In this document: in pieces, positions 1 to 8,904 of the stretch
Layout of the letters: each line of letters starts with the position of its first letter
Numbering within the stretch: the first letter of the stretch is position 1
Origin: Flavobacteriales bacterium UBA7468
Lineage (GTDB): Bacteria > Bacteroidota > Bacteroidia > Flavobacteriales_D > Crocinitomicaceae
Assembly (NCBI GenBank): GCA_002478565.1
Contig: DLPC01000016.1
Span: 1-64,000, forward strand
Direction: 5' to 3'
Length of the DNA stretch: 64,000 nucleotides
Notes under the pieces: generated by a model
Told to the model about the DNA's origin: nothing
Seen by the model: only the letters and a program-made list of their open reading frames with translations
Databases searched by the model: none
Position numbers and translations under genes: made by a program

Positions 1-30
1 TGAGGCTTTTTTTTTGCTTATTTTTACGCT

Positions 31-1527
31 ATGGGAATTGTTCAAAAAGACGCTATCAAAACATCCATGCTTTCCTTTATTGGTTTAGTGCTGGGCTATT
101 TGAACAAGGGCATATTATTTATTTTACTTTTTAGTACAGCACAGGTTGGTGTCATCAATCTTTTATTAAATGTAGGATTGCTTTTTGCTCAATTTGCAAA
201 TCTCGGAACTACTTATTCTACTTGGCGTTTCTTCCCATTTTTTCGCAATCGAGAAAAACAACACTACGGATTCTTATTAGCCAATAGTTTGCTAGTTGCA
301 ATGGGAATATTGCTATTTGGCGCTTTGTTATACGGTTTACAAGATATAGTACTTGATACATATCGAGAAAAGTCAGCTTTGTTTACGACTTATTTTTATC
401 TCATTCTCCCATTGGGTGTAGCTTTAGTTTATTTTCAACTTTTTGAAAATTACTTGAGAGGTATGCAGCAAAACATTCTTCCTGTTTTCTTGCAAGAGGT
501 TGTTCTTCGTTTTTGTACGACCATTTTACTATTGTTGTATTGGTTCAAGTTGTTGTATTTTGATGAATTTATGTGGTCGTACATTTTATTGCATTTTATT
601 CCAACTTTTTATCTTTTCATTTTTTTGTTCAGGAAAAGGGAATTGACGCTCCGTATTTCTCACATTCAAATTCCAAAGAAGTTTCGTGGAATTATGTTGT
701 CTTATACAGGTTTTTCATACGTGAATGCGCTTGCTACGTTGTTGGTAATTTCAATGGATGCACTTATGATTGCGAAATTTAGAGGATTATCAGAAACCGG
801 TATTTATACGACAATGTTGTTTTTAATTTCGGCAGTAATTTTTCCTTATCGGGCCATTTTACGTGTTGCTACGCCGCTTGTAGCTTTGCAATGGAAGGAA
901 AGAAATAAGTCTGGAATGCAAGATCTTTATCAAAAAAGTTCGTCGATTGGTTTGTTACTTTCTTTAATTGGTTTCTTGGCGATTTGGGTTGTCATCGACG
1001 AAATATTTGTATTTATACCCGCTTATGCTACTGGTAAATGGGTGTTTTTCTTTCTAATGATGGGAAGGATTGTAGATATGTATTTCGGACTCAATGCCGT
1101 TATTTTCTCGACTTCTAAGAAATATCGTATCGATCTTTTTTTCACTTTATTTTTAATTTTAGGAGTTTATCTTGTCAATCTTTGGTTGATTCCTATTTTT
1201 GGAATGGTAGGTGCGGCTATTTCGACCAGTGCAGCTTACTTGTTATATAACATTTTTAGGGGGTATTATATATATAGCGCATATGGTTTAAATCCATATA
1301 CTAAAAGGCAGTTATACTTGATTGCCAATGCTTTATCGGTATTTCTTTTCTTTACATTATTCAATACTTGGTTCACTAATAATTTTCAGATACAACCATT
1401 TCTAAGTTTTGTCGTTAAAGAAATACTGTTGTTCATTGTTTTAATTCTTCCAATTTACTTTTGGAAATTAGAACCCGAATCTGTTGCGTATTTTGATCAA
1501 ATAAAAAATAAATGGTTCAAAAAATAA
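31..1527 (+). CDS. Wzx/MATE-like polysaccharide flippase
   Basis: A 498-residue, almost wholly hydrophobic protein with about 12-14 predicted membrane helices, the size and layout of MOP-superfamily flippases (Wzx, MATE, MurJ-like) that move lipid-linked oligosaccharides across the inner membrane. It begins with a short polar N-terminus and has regularly spaced helices; charged residues lie mostly in loops, and no ATPase or transferase motif is visible. The ATG sits 4 nt after TATTTTTA (19-26), a one-mismatch copy of the Bacteroidota -7 box. Its 3' end overlaps the next gene by 16 nt, so the two are probably co-expressed. The substrate is unknown; no glycosyltransferases are visible beside it. 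Confidence 0.8.
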   Translation: MGIVQKDAIKTSMLSFIGLVLGYLNKGILFILLFSTAQVGVINLLLNVGLLFAQFANLGTTYSTWRFFPFFRNREKQHYGFLLANSLLVAMGILLFGALLYGLQDIVLDTYREKSALFTTYFYLILPLGVALVYFQLFENYLRGMQQNILPVFLQEVVLRFCTTILLLLYWFKLLYFDEFMWSYILLHFIPTFYLFIFLFRKRELTLRISHIQIPKKFRGIMLSYTGFSYVNALATLLVISMDALMIAKFRGLSETGIYTTMLFLISAVIFPYRAILRVATPLVALQWKERNKSGMQDLYQKSSSIGLLLSLIGFLAIWVVIDEIFVFIPAYATGKWVFFFLMMGRIVDMYFGLNAVIFSTSKKYRIDLFFTLFLILGVYLVNLWLIPIFGMVGAAISTSAAYLLYNIFRGYYIYSAYGLNPYTKRQLYLIANALSVFLFFTLFNTWFTNNFQIQPFLSFVVKEILLFIVLILPIYFWKLEPESVAYFDQIKNKWFKK

Positions 1528-2189
1528 TCATCTTTTCATTGTTTTTCTGTTTTGTTCAAAGAACTCATATTTCTTTTGCCCAAGAAATAAAGCCAGATGA
1601 TTCATTTACTTTTGAACTGTGCTTGCCCAATTCAATGCTAAATAAACCATTTCAATTGATTATGCAAGGATTGGTTCATGCCAATTTACACTACCAGTAT
1701 GCTTTCAAATCAGGATATTACCTTGGTGCGGGTGTTCATTATTCGTACTTTGCAATCAATGAATTTAGGGTTCCAACGAAAGTTTATGGTGGTATTCATT
1801 CCGGTTCGGGATTCTTAAAAACGGGTTATGAAAAATTTTGGTCAGAAAGATTTGGTACTGATATAGGTATCAGAGCTGGTCAAGTGATGAGTTTTGCAGT
1901 TTCTGATGCCTTAATTTCCCAAGGGATTTCCTCGAATAGAGTGACTTCTTTTTACTTAGAACCAAATATCGGTTTGATACTTACCTCAGATGTCAATCAA
2001 AGTTTTAGGTTGAGTATTGGTTTACCTATTTATGGTTATACATTTAATCCTCAATTGATTGGTTTAGAAGGTGACTTCGGTTACGGCCCCGAAGAATACG
2101 TCAAGAACTCCAGTTACTTGAGCGTAGGATTTGGTTACACCTATTACTTAAATGGTAAAAAAAGTACTACTCCCGGCTTTGACGATTAA
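1512..2189 (+). CDS. Secreted outer-membrane beta-barrel-like protein, unknown function
   Basis: A 225-residue protein with an N-terminal signal peptide (hydrophobic residues 4-17, likely cleavage near SFAQ at 21-24). The rest has alternating Gly/aromatic segments ending in strand-like stretches, such as the final YLSVGFGYTYYL region, typical of small outer-membrane barrels. The start codon lies inside the 3' end of the flippase gene, suggesting translational coupling. No family is recognised with confidence; a role in the cell envelope together with the flippase is inference. Confidence 0.6.
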   Translation: MVQKIIIFSLFFCFVQRTHISFAQEIKPDDSFTFELCLPNSMLNKPFQLIMQGLVHANLHYQYAFKSGYYLGAGVHYSYFAINEFRVPTKVYGGIHSGSGFLKTGYEKFWSERFGTDIGIRAGQVMSFAVSDALISQGISSNRVTSFYLEPNIGLILTSDVNQSFRLSIGLPIYGYTFNPQLIGLEGDFGYGPEEYVKNSSYLSVGFGYTYYLNGKKSTTPGFDD

Positions 2190-2203
2190 ATGGCACGCTG
2201 GTA

Positions 2204-3844
2204 TTAAGTCTGAATCACACCTACCTGATAAGATGGCAGCTCTGCTTCGTGGCTAGCCATGTCAATTCCGAGAGAAATAATTTTTCTTGTTTCTTTTGGG
2301 TCAATGATGGCATCAATCCAAAGTCTGCTCGCAGCATAATACGGCGAGATTTGTTCGTCATAGTTCCGCTTGATTTTTTCCAGTAGTTCTTTCTCTCTTT
2401 CTGGATTAATGATTTCTCCGCGTGCTTTTAAATTGGCTACCTCTATTTGGAGCAGGGTTTTTGCTGCGGCAGCTCCAGACATTACTGCAATTTCAGCAGT
2501 AGGCCAAGCTACAATCAAACGTGGATCATAGGCCTTGCCACACATCGCATAATTTCCTGCACCATAGGAGTTTCCAATGACTATAGAAAATTTAGGGACA
2601 ACACTGTTAGCCATCGCATTGACCATTTTTGCGCCATCTTTGATGATACCGCCATGTTCACTTTTTGAGCCGACCATAAATCCTGTGACATCATGTAAGA
2701 ATACCAGAGGAATTTTCTTTTGATTGCAGAGCATGATGAAACGGGCTGCTTTATCTGCTGAGTCTGAATAAATAACCCCGCCAAATTGCATTTCTCCTTT
2801 CGCATTTTTGACGAGTTCTCGGTTATTGGCAACAATACCAACACTCCAACCATCTATTCGGGCATAGGTCGTGATGATAGATTTCCCAAAGGTTGGTTTG
2901 TATTCACTTAAGGAGTTCGCATCAACGAGCGTTTCAAGTAAAGCTTTCGTATTGTATGGTTTTGAACGATCTGCAGGAACGATTCCATAGGCTTGATCAA
3001 TGGCTTGAGCTGGCGCTAGTGGTTCGTCGCGTTGATACGCAATTTTGTTTGGTAAAGCAATCCGAGACATGAGGTCTCTGATTTTTAATAGACAAGCTTT
3101 GTCATCGGGTACTTTGTAATCACAGACTCCTGAAATTTCAGTTTGAGTAGTAGCTCCACCAAGAGTTTCGTTATCGATATCCTCTCCGATAGCGGCTTTC
3201 ACCAAATACGATCCTGCTAAAAAAATAGTACCAGTTTTATCAACGATTAATGATTCGTCAGACATGATGGGAAGGTAGGCGCCACCGGCCACGCAACTGC
3301 CCATAACTGCGGCAATTTGCGTAATGCCCATCGCTGACATCTTGGCATTATTTCTAAAGATTCGTCCAAAATGTTCTTTATCGGCAAAAATATCCTCTTG
3401 CATGGGTAGGTAAACACCTGCAGAGTCTACTAAATAGATGATCGGCAGTTTATTTTCCATCGCAATCTCCTGTGCACGTAGGTTTTTCTTTCCTGTAATC
3501 GGAAACCACGCACCAGCTTTTACAGTGGCGTCATTGGCCACAATAATGCATTGTCTGGAAGCAACATACCCAATAGTTACGACAACACCACCTGCCGGGC
3601 AGCCTCCATGTTCTTTATACATGCCAAAGCCTGCGAGCGCACCTAATTCAAAAGAAGGTTTATCTGGGTCGAGTAGCAGCGCAATGCGTTCTCGGGCAGT
3701 TAGTTTGCCGTTAGCTTTGTGCTTTTCTATTTTTGCTTTACCACCTCCTTGAGCGATTTTTTCTAGTTCTTGTTCGAGCGCTCTGATTTTCAAGCGCATT
3801 TGATCTTCGTTGAAATTGAAGCTGATTTCTTGTGCTGTGGCCAT
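2204..3844 (-). CDS. Acyl-CoA carboxylase carboxyltransferase (beta) subunit, methylcrotonyl-CoA type
   Basis: A 546-residue biotin-dependent carboxyltransferase that would transfer CO2 from carboxybiotin to an acyl-CoA. Both crotonase-fold halves are present: an N-terminal half with LTARERIALLLD and the MGSCVAGGAYLP oxyanion segment, and a C-terminal half with DVTGFMVGSKSEHGG and GNSYGAGNYAMCGKAYDPR. The FGRIFRNNAKMSAMGI and TGFMVG segments fit the 3-methylcrotonyl-CoA carboxylase beta subunit of leucine breakdown better than propionyl-CoA carboxylase, but substrate cannot be fixed from sequence alone. No biotinylated alpha subunit is visible nearby, so it must be encoded elsewhere. It converges on the upstream barrel gene with a 14-nt gap. 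Confidence 0.88.
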   Translation of the reverse strand: MATAQEISFNFNEDQMRLKIRALEQELEKIAQGGGKAKIEKHKANGKLTARERIALLLDPDKPSFELGALAGFGMYKEHGGCPAGGVVVTIGYVASRQCIIVANDATVKAGAWFPITGKKNLRAQEIAMENKLPIIYLVDSAGVYLPMQEDIFADKEHFGRIFRNNAKMSAMGITQIAAVMGSCVAGGAYLPIMSDESLIVDKTGTIFLAGSYLVKAAIGEDIDNETLGGATTQTEISGVCDYKVPDDKACLLKIRDLMSRIALPNKIAYQRDEPLAPAQAIDQAYGIVPADRSKPYNTKALLETLVDANSLSEYKPTFGKSIITTYARIDGWSVGIVANNRELVKNAKGEMQFGGVIYSDSADKAARFIMLCNQKKIPLVFLHDVTGFMVGSKSEHGGIIKDGAKMVNAMANSVVPKFSIVIGNSYGAGNYAMCGKAYDPRLIVAWPTAEIAVMSGAAAAKTLLQIEVANLKARGEIINPEREKELLEKIKRNYDEQISPYYAASRLWIDAIIDPKETRKIISLGIDMASHEAELPSYQVGVIQT

Positions 3845-3960
3845 GTGTTGATTGTGAGGCTAAATTACGAAATTGTATGCTATGTCTGAAACAAGTTATT
3901 CTTGGAAGATGTTCAGCTTTTCTTATTTTTATGGCTTCATAAATAAAATATAGAACAGAC

Positions 3961-5232
3961 ATGCACCAAGGCACGCACCATTCAACACCGAAGCAAACCA
4001 AAAAGAACCGTTTAACGCTTTATATCATTGTCGCAATGGTGCTCGGAGGTCTATTAGGCGCTCTTGTCCATGCTAATTACGAACCAGAGCAGGCTGCTCA
4101 ATTTAGTACCCATATCAAATTGTTAGCTACTATTTTTATTCGTTTGGTCCAAATGATTATTGCTCCGTTGGTATTGACAACACTTGTGGTGGGTATCGCT
4201 AAATTAGGCGACATCAGATCTGTAGGAAGAATAGGGGGAAGGGCTTTGGCTTGGTTTTTTACGGCTTCTTTCATATCCTTAATTATTGGTCTTTTATGGG
4301 TGAATTTTTTACAGCCAGGGCAAGGCGTTCATTTATCGAGTGTGGACACCGCGAGTGCTTCTGAAGTGACCGCCAAAACACAAGATTTTTCGATTCAGCA
4401 CTTTATTGAGCATATCATCCCAAAATCTGTATTTGAAGCAATGGCAACTAATGAAATTTTACAGATTGTCATATTCTCTATCTTTTTCGGTTTAGCTGCC
4501 GCTTCCATTGGCGATAATGTCAAGCCCGTCATCAATGCCCTAGATAAAACATCTCACATCATTTTAAAAATGGTCAATTTTGTGATGCGTTTTGCTCCAA
4601 TCGGAGTTTTTGGAGCTATTGCTGGTGTATTTGCCGTCAAGGATGTCTCTGAATTGATGTTTACCTATACCAAGTTTTTCAGTTCATTTTTGGTAGGTAT
4701 TGCCTCACTTTGGGTCGTATTATTAGTGGTAGGTTATATTTTTTTAAGAGCTCATTTACGCACCTTACTCAAGCGCATTGTTAGTCCTTTGGTCATTGCC
4801 TTTGGAACCACGAGTAGTGAGGCCGTTTTTCCTAAATTAACCGAAGAATTAGAACGTTTTGGTATCAAAGATAGAATTGTATCTTTCATGCTTCCACTTG
4901 GTTATTCTTTCAATCTTGACGGGAGCATGATGTACATGACCTTTGCAAGTATTTTTATTGCACAGGTTTATGGAGTGCCTTTGGATACTGGAACCCAATT
5001 AACAATGTTACTTGTTTTAATGCTGACAAGCAAAGGAATAGCAGGCGTTCCAAGAGCAAGTTTGGTGGTGGTTGCTGCCACTTGCGGCATGTTCAATATT
5101 CCCATCGAAGGCGTGGCCTTAATTTTGCCAATCGACCATTTTTGCGATATGTTTCGCAGTGCTACTAATGTACTCGGTAATTCAATTGCAACAGCGGTAG
5201 TAGGTAAATGGGAGTCTAAACATGATAAATAG
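3961..5232 (+). CDS. Dicarboxylate/amino acid:cation symporter (DAACS family)
   Basis: A 423-residue inner-membrane secondary transporter of the GltP/DctA/EAAT family, moving glutamate, aspartate or C4-dicarboxylates with Na+ or H+. Family signatures are visible: the serine-rich re-entrant loop as FGTTSSEAVFPKL (about residues 281-293), the NLDGSMMYM ion/substrate motif (about 318), and a GVPRASLVVV segment in the second re-entrant hairpin. Length matches the family. An acidic and aromatic C-terminus follows. It is a monocistronic gene between two oppositely oriented neighbours; a weak GATAAA/TTTATC hairpin followed by T8 overlaps its stop codon. Confidence 0.9.
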   Translation: MHQGTHHSTPKQTKKNRLTLYIIVAMVLGGLLGALVHANYEPEQAAQFSTHIKLLATIFIRLVQMIIAPLVLTTLVVGIAKLGDIRSVGRIGGRALAWFFTASFISLIIGLLWVNFLQPGQGVHLSSVDTASASEVTAKTQDFSIQHFIEHIIPKSVFEAMATNEILQIVIFSIFFGLAAASIGDNVKPVINALDKTSHIILKMVNFVMRFAPIGVFGAIAGVFAVKDVSELMFTYTKFFSSFLVGIASLWVVLLVVGYIFLRAHLRTLLKRIVSPLVIAFGTTSSEAVFPKLTEELERFGIKDRIVSFMLPLGYSFNLDGSMMYMTFASIFIAQVYGVPLDTGTQLTMLLVLMLTSKGIAGVPRASLVVVAATCGMFNIPIEGVALILPIDHFCDMFRSATNVLGNSIATAVVGKWESKHDK

Positions 5233-5268
5233 CTTTATCAGGAAGTTTTTTTTCAAACAATTAATAAA

Positions 5269-5886
5269 TCAAAGGTTCAGAATTTCTATTAAACCAGCGC
5301 TGTAGATTTCATGCGCCCCATTAAAGATGTGGGTCTGAAATCCTAAATCGGCATAGTCATTGACGATTTGGGATGTTCCGACTTTTTCAAAGTAGGGGTC
5401 TTGATTACCGATTGCAAAATGTAGTTGTGCCACTTTTGAAAAACCAGCGACGTCGATATCAGGTGGGAATACACTTGCCCATAAGATGAGCTTTTCAAAC
5501 AATTTCGGTTGAGCTTGATATAACCTTGCAGCGGTGGCGCCTCCTTGTGAAAATCCAAGTAAAGAAATTGAGGCATCAGGATACTTCAATTTTATATCAC
5601 CAATGAGTTGAAGTAAATAGCTTGTATTTTCAAGAATATCTTGTGTTCGCCACTCTTTGGTCATCCAGGAAGCTCCAACGCGTCCGCTACTGCCTTCTAA
5701 ATAAAATCGATGGGGTCCTTCGGGAAAAACAAGACCCCAAGTTTGCTCGAGGTCTTTAAATTTTCTGCAAAAATATTGGGCTAATTGACCATAACCATGA
5801 AGTGCAATCAGAACTTGCTTCTTACCCGCCAAGTCGTTAGAGTAATAACGTCTTTTTTGTGTAAAGTCAAGATGACTTTCTTTCAT
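5269..5886 (-). CDS. Alpha/beta-hydrolase, phospholipase/carboxylesterase type
   Basis: A 205-residue cytosolic alpha/beta-hydrolase similar to the short carboxylesterase/acyl-protein-thioesterase group. It has the ALHGYGQ oxyanion segment near residue 30, the nucleophile elbow GFSQGG with Ser113, the acid-loop candidate GNQDPYF, and a late His in GAHEIYS. No signal peptide is present. It lies 2 nt downstream of the T9SS repeat protein gene on the same strand and is probably co-transcribed, although the two products appear functionally unrelated. Natural substrate unknown. Confidence 0.78.
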   Translation of the reverse strand: MKESHLDFTQKRRYYSNDLAGKKQVLIALHGYGQLAQYFCRKFKDLEQTWGLVFPEGPHRFYLEGSSGRVGASWMTKEWRTQDILENTSYLLQLIGDIKLKYPDASISLLGFSQGGATAARLYQAQPKLFEKLILWASVFPPDIDVAGFSKVAQLHFAIGNQDPYFEKVGTSQIVNDYADLGFQTHIFNGAHEIYSAGLIEILNL

Positions 5887-5888
5887 GT

Positions 5889-8243
5889 TTAGTTCAGTAT
5901 AAGTTGGTGAACTTGAAGTTTTCCGTTCTGAGCAATTTTGATAAAGTACGTTCCTCTTGCCAGCTGATTAACTTGAATAGGGGTGGCAAATTTGTCTGTT
6001 TGAATGGCTTGAATCACCCTTCCTTCGATGTTACAAATTTCTATGATTGCTGGTCCGTTGTGCAATAAGTGAACTTGAATTTGGTCTTGTGAAGGATTCG
6101 GAGAAATACTTGAAATATTTTGAAGTTCTTCAATGCCAGAAATATCTATGCCCACACACTGACAATCGACATTAAGACTATCATTTATTGTCATAGCATC
6201 ACCATCGTCACAAGGTGCTCCTGGGAAAATACAAATTGACGAACCAATGGCTGTAGCTAAAGAATCAAAATTACAAGCACTAGGATCCATGCAGCCATAG
6301 ACATATAAGGTTCCTGTGCAGTTACAATTTGAGTCTAGTAGGTCGTTGTATGTGTCAGGATTATTGTCGTCGCAAGGCGCATCTGGATAAATACAGGTGT
6401 TGTCGTTTACATTTGCCAGCGGATTATAATTACAAGAAAGCGGATCCGTACAACCATAAACAACGATATCACCGATACAAATGCAATCAGGATTTATGGA
6501 GTCGTTGATGGTATTTGGATTGTTATCATTGCATAAAGCCCCTGGATACAAACAAGAAGAATCATCGACATTTGCTAATGGATTGTAATTGCAAGAGGCG
6601 GGGTCCATACAACCTGGCACTATCAGCATGCCCACACAGTTGCAATTGGCATCAATGCTGTCATTCATGGTATTCGGGTTGTTGTCATCACAAGGAGAAC
6701 CCGGTAAAATACAAGTACCGTTATCTACTGTGGCAGCTGGGTTGTAGTTACACGCCAAAGGATTCATACAACCTGGAATCACGCTAACCGTTTGCCCCAC
6801 ACAGTTACAATTAGCATCCGTACTGTCGTTAATTGTATTTGGGTTGTTGTCATTACAAGGTGTGTTTGGATAGAGGCAGCTACCATTGCTGATTGTTGCC
6901 AAGCAATTATAATTACAGGATAGGGGGTCCATGCAGCCTGCAACCGGAGTAGCTGTACCATATGCATATCGTGCAACCGCATGCTGCGTGTTGGTTTGCG
7001 CGCTAAAACCTGCAACAACAATTTTATTCCCGGGATAAAGATCCATTCCATAAGCATCGTCCCACATCGATCCTATAGATGTAATGGTATGTCCATTTGT
7101 ACCAAATGAAGTTACCAATATTCCATTCGAAGAATATTTGGAAATGATGAAATCGCGTGCAGCACCAATACCCGCTGTACCTGTTGTTCCACAGGCAAGC
7201 AAAGAACCATCTGGGTGGATCAATAATTCATAATAGCAATCGGCTTGTACCACATCAACAATTGTGGTTCCTGGGGTGCTAGGAAATACTCCTGATCCAA
7301 AAGTTGTAACTAATGCTCCAGTAGATTCATTTCTTGCCTGTAAAATAAAATCCCATGGACCAACACCGTTTTGACCAGCCATAATTAATTTTGTACCGTC
7401 AAATTCAATGTCATAAAAACGTGAGTTAAAGTTCATCGGAATCAGTACGCCATTACTTCCAAAAGAAGTATAAGGAATACCTGTCGCAGAAACTTTGGCT
7501 AAAAGTGGATAATATACATTGTTGATGTACGCGTCTCCACAAATAAAAATATCTCCATTGCTTCCGATTACGGCACTATTTCCGGAACAAGAATTGGCTG
7601 CTACGTTTTGAAAAACGGTTGTGCCATTTGTTCCGAATGACACATCGAGTTGCCCATTCATATCGCATTGCGTGAGTGCCAATCTGTTTGTATTGAAACC
7701 TGGTTGTTTTGAGGAGCCAGCAAGAATTATTTTATTGTTTTGAATGAGGATTTTTCGCGCATAGTCTTCACTTGAACCAATATCGTTGTTAAAAAAACCA
7801 TTGGTACCGAAGGTTTGATCAAGGGTTCCATCTGCATTTAGCCTGATCATCGTAAACTGTGGATTTGCTGCGCTTAGACTTGTGGCACCTGCTATCAGGA
7901 TTTTGCCGGTCGGTAATAATTCCATATCATACGCAAAGCAAGAACCACCTGGGGCGTTGTAGATAAAATATCCATTTGTTCCAAAGGTGTTGTCAATGGT
8001 TCCATTACAATTAAGTCTTACGGCTACCATTCCTAAATTTGATGTAAGCCCCGATGTTCCGCAATAGACCATTTTACCGTTTGGTAAGGTGACAACATCT
8101 TGTGCATTATCAAAGAAATTTGTTGCAACTGGACCGTAACTTGCAAATCCAGTGCCGGCAAATGTCACATCTAAAGACCCAGGAGCTTGTGCAAATGCGT
8201 TTAGCAAATAAAATGAAATAACGAGTAAGCTTAAAAATTTCAT
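5889..8243 (-). CDS. T9SS-secreted delta-60-repeat protein with five Cys-rich repeats
   Basis: A 784-residue exported protein. A signal peptide (residues 1-18, ending NAFAQ) is followed by about seven delta-60-like repeats (GTxDxxFGTNG cores) up to about residue 430, predicted to form a beta-propeller-like surface domain. Five Cys-rich units of about 53 residues then span roughly 435-700, each with GCxxPxxCNYNxxA, a C-x-P-x-x-P-C segment and CxCxG. The last 75 or so residues (ISPNPSQDQ, then GTYFIKI and a final QLILN) are a type A T9SS sorting domain, so the mature protein should be secreted or surface-bound. PorT, a T9SS component, is encoded at 15.4-16.1 kb. Function is unknown; adhesion is a guess. 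Confidence 0.85.
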   Translation of the reverse strand: MKFLSLLVISFYLLNAFAQAPGSLDVTFAGTGFASYGPVATNFFDNAQDVVTLPNGKMVYCGTSGLTSNLGMVAVRLNCNGTIDNTFGTNGYFIYNAPGGSCFAYDMELLPTGKILIAGATSLSAANPQFTMIRLNADGTLDQTFGTNGFFNNDIGSSEDYARKILIQNNKIILAGSSKQPGFNTNRLALTQCDMNGQLDVSFGTNGTTVFQNVAANSCSGNSAVIGSNGDIFICGDAYINNVYYPLLAKVSATGIPYTSFGSNGVLIPMNFNSRFYDIEFDGTKLIMAGQNGVGPWDFILQARNESTGALVTTFGSGVFPSTPGTTIVDVVQADCYYELLIHPDGSLLACGTTGTAGIGAARDFIISKYSSNGILVTSFGTNGHTITSIGSMWDDAYGMDLYPGNKIVVAGFSAQTNTQHAVARYAYGTATPVAGCMDPLSCNYNCLATISNGSCLYPNTPCNDNNPNTINDSTDANCNCVGQTVSVIPGCMNPLACNYNPAATVDNGTCILPGSPCDDNNPNTMNDSIDANCNCVGMLIVPGCMDPASCNYNPLANVDDSSCLYPGALCNDNNPNTINDSINPDCICIGDIVVYGCTDPLSCNYNPLANVNDNTCIYPDAPCDDNNPDTYNDLLDSNCNCTGTLYVYGCMDPSACNFDSLATAIGSSICIFPGAPCDDGDAMTINDSLNVDCQCVGIDISGIEELQNISSISPNPSQDQIQVHLLHNGPAIIEICNIEGRVIQAIQTDKFATPIQVNQLARGTYFIKIAQNGKLQVHQLILN
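6140..6945 (-). repeat. Five tandem ~160-bp coding repeats (Cys-rich module)
   Basis: Within the T9SS protein gene, five in-frame units of about 159-165 bp encode the pattern GCxxPxxCN...C-x-P...C-DNNPxTxND...CxCxG. DNA conservation between units is clear, for example the repeated segments complementary to GACAATAATCCAAATAC, but they are not identical, so the array is old enough to have diverged. Eight cysteine positions are mostly kept, consistent with disulfide-bonded or metal-bound surface modules. Confidence 0.8.
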
Positions 8244-8275
8244 GTTGTTGATTTAATTCAGGATAAATTTAAGTT

Positions 8276-8283
8276 TATCTTTG
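8276..8283 (+). promoter_or_regulatory. -7 promoter box TATCTTTG, 3 nt before a GTG start
   Basis: A perfect match to the Bacteroidota -7 consensus TAnnTTTG lies directly before the candidate GTG start at 8287. A TTG triplet at 8248-8250 is a possible -33 element, although the spacing (25 nt) is long. The position predicts transcription beginning at or next to the start codon. Confidence 0.45.
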
Positions 8284-8286
8284 GAC

Positions 8287-8820
8287 GTGCGGAAATTTTT
8301 GCAAATCGGTTTTCTAGTACTCTTTGCCTATCAATTGATAGGTTTTTTTGCATTTTTTGAAATTGAGCATTACCTGATCCGCAAACAAATTAAAAAAGCG
8401 ATCAAACTTTCAGTACCCGAAAACCAACTCATTTCATTTCATTTTTCAGAAAAGGAAAGTAGACAACTCAAATGGGTAAAGCCTCATGAGTTCAGGCTGA
8501 ATGGCAGGTTTTATGATGTCGTTCACAAACAAAAAGTCAAAGGAATTTGGCATTACCGATGTATCAATGACATCCAAGAAACTAAGTTATTTGAAAGTTT
8601 GTCTACAGCTACTGCTGTAAACTTGACAAGTACTCCGCCGGGCCATCCTGCACAGGGTTGGATAAAGCTTTTTCAAGAGCCAATGCTGGTGCTCGAGCAC
8701 AGTTCAGTTATTGATTTAAAATTTCTTGTAATACAATCGGAGAGCGTAAAATTTGCTCATTATTTCTTTTACAATGCTCCAACATTATGCAATTTGGAGC
8801 GTCCACCAATTGGCATTTAA
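8287..8820 (+). CDS. Membrane-anchored protein of unknown function
   Basis: A 177-residue protein if read from the GTG at 8287; a TTG at 8281 is possible but overlaps the promoter box, and no ATG is available near the N-terminus. Residues 4-25 form one hydrophobic helix, followed by a polar, mostly beta-rich domain presumably on the periplasmic side. No domain is recognised. It is divergent from the T9SS protein gene (43-nt gap) and precedes a TonB receptor gene by 84 nt. Confidence 0.6.
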   Translation: MRKFLQIGFLVLFAYQLIGFFAFFEIEHYLIRKQIKKAIKLSVPENQLISFHFSEKESRQLKWVKPHEFRLNGRFYDVVHKQKVKGIWHYRCINDIQETKLFESLSTATAVNLTSTPPGHPAQGWIKLFQEPMLVLEHSSVIDLKFLVIQSESVKFAHYFFYNAPTLCNLERPPIGI

Positions 8821-8904
8821 TTCTTTTATCTATTTAGAATTTAAGTTTTGAGGTCTTTGGAAATTCATTGACCCAAAAAGATATTGATTTAAACGTAATT
8901 TCAA

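Noticed and set aside
5224..5248. A weak GATAAA/TTTATC hairpin plus T8 after the symporter gene as a terminator.
   Set aside because: The stem is only 6 AT-rich base pairs and overlaps the stop codon, so it is mentioned only within the symporter gene entry.
6140..6945. The Cys-rich coding repeats could be a CRISPR or intergenic repeat array.
   Set aside because: They are in frame inside an open reading frame with no spacer-like unique segments, and the protein pattern is conserved.
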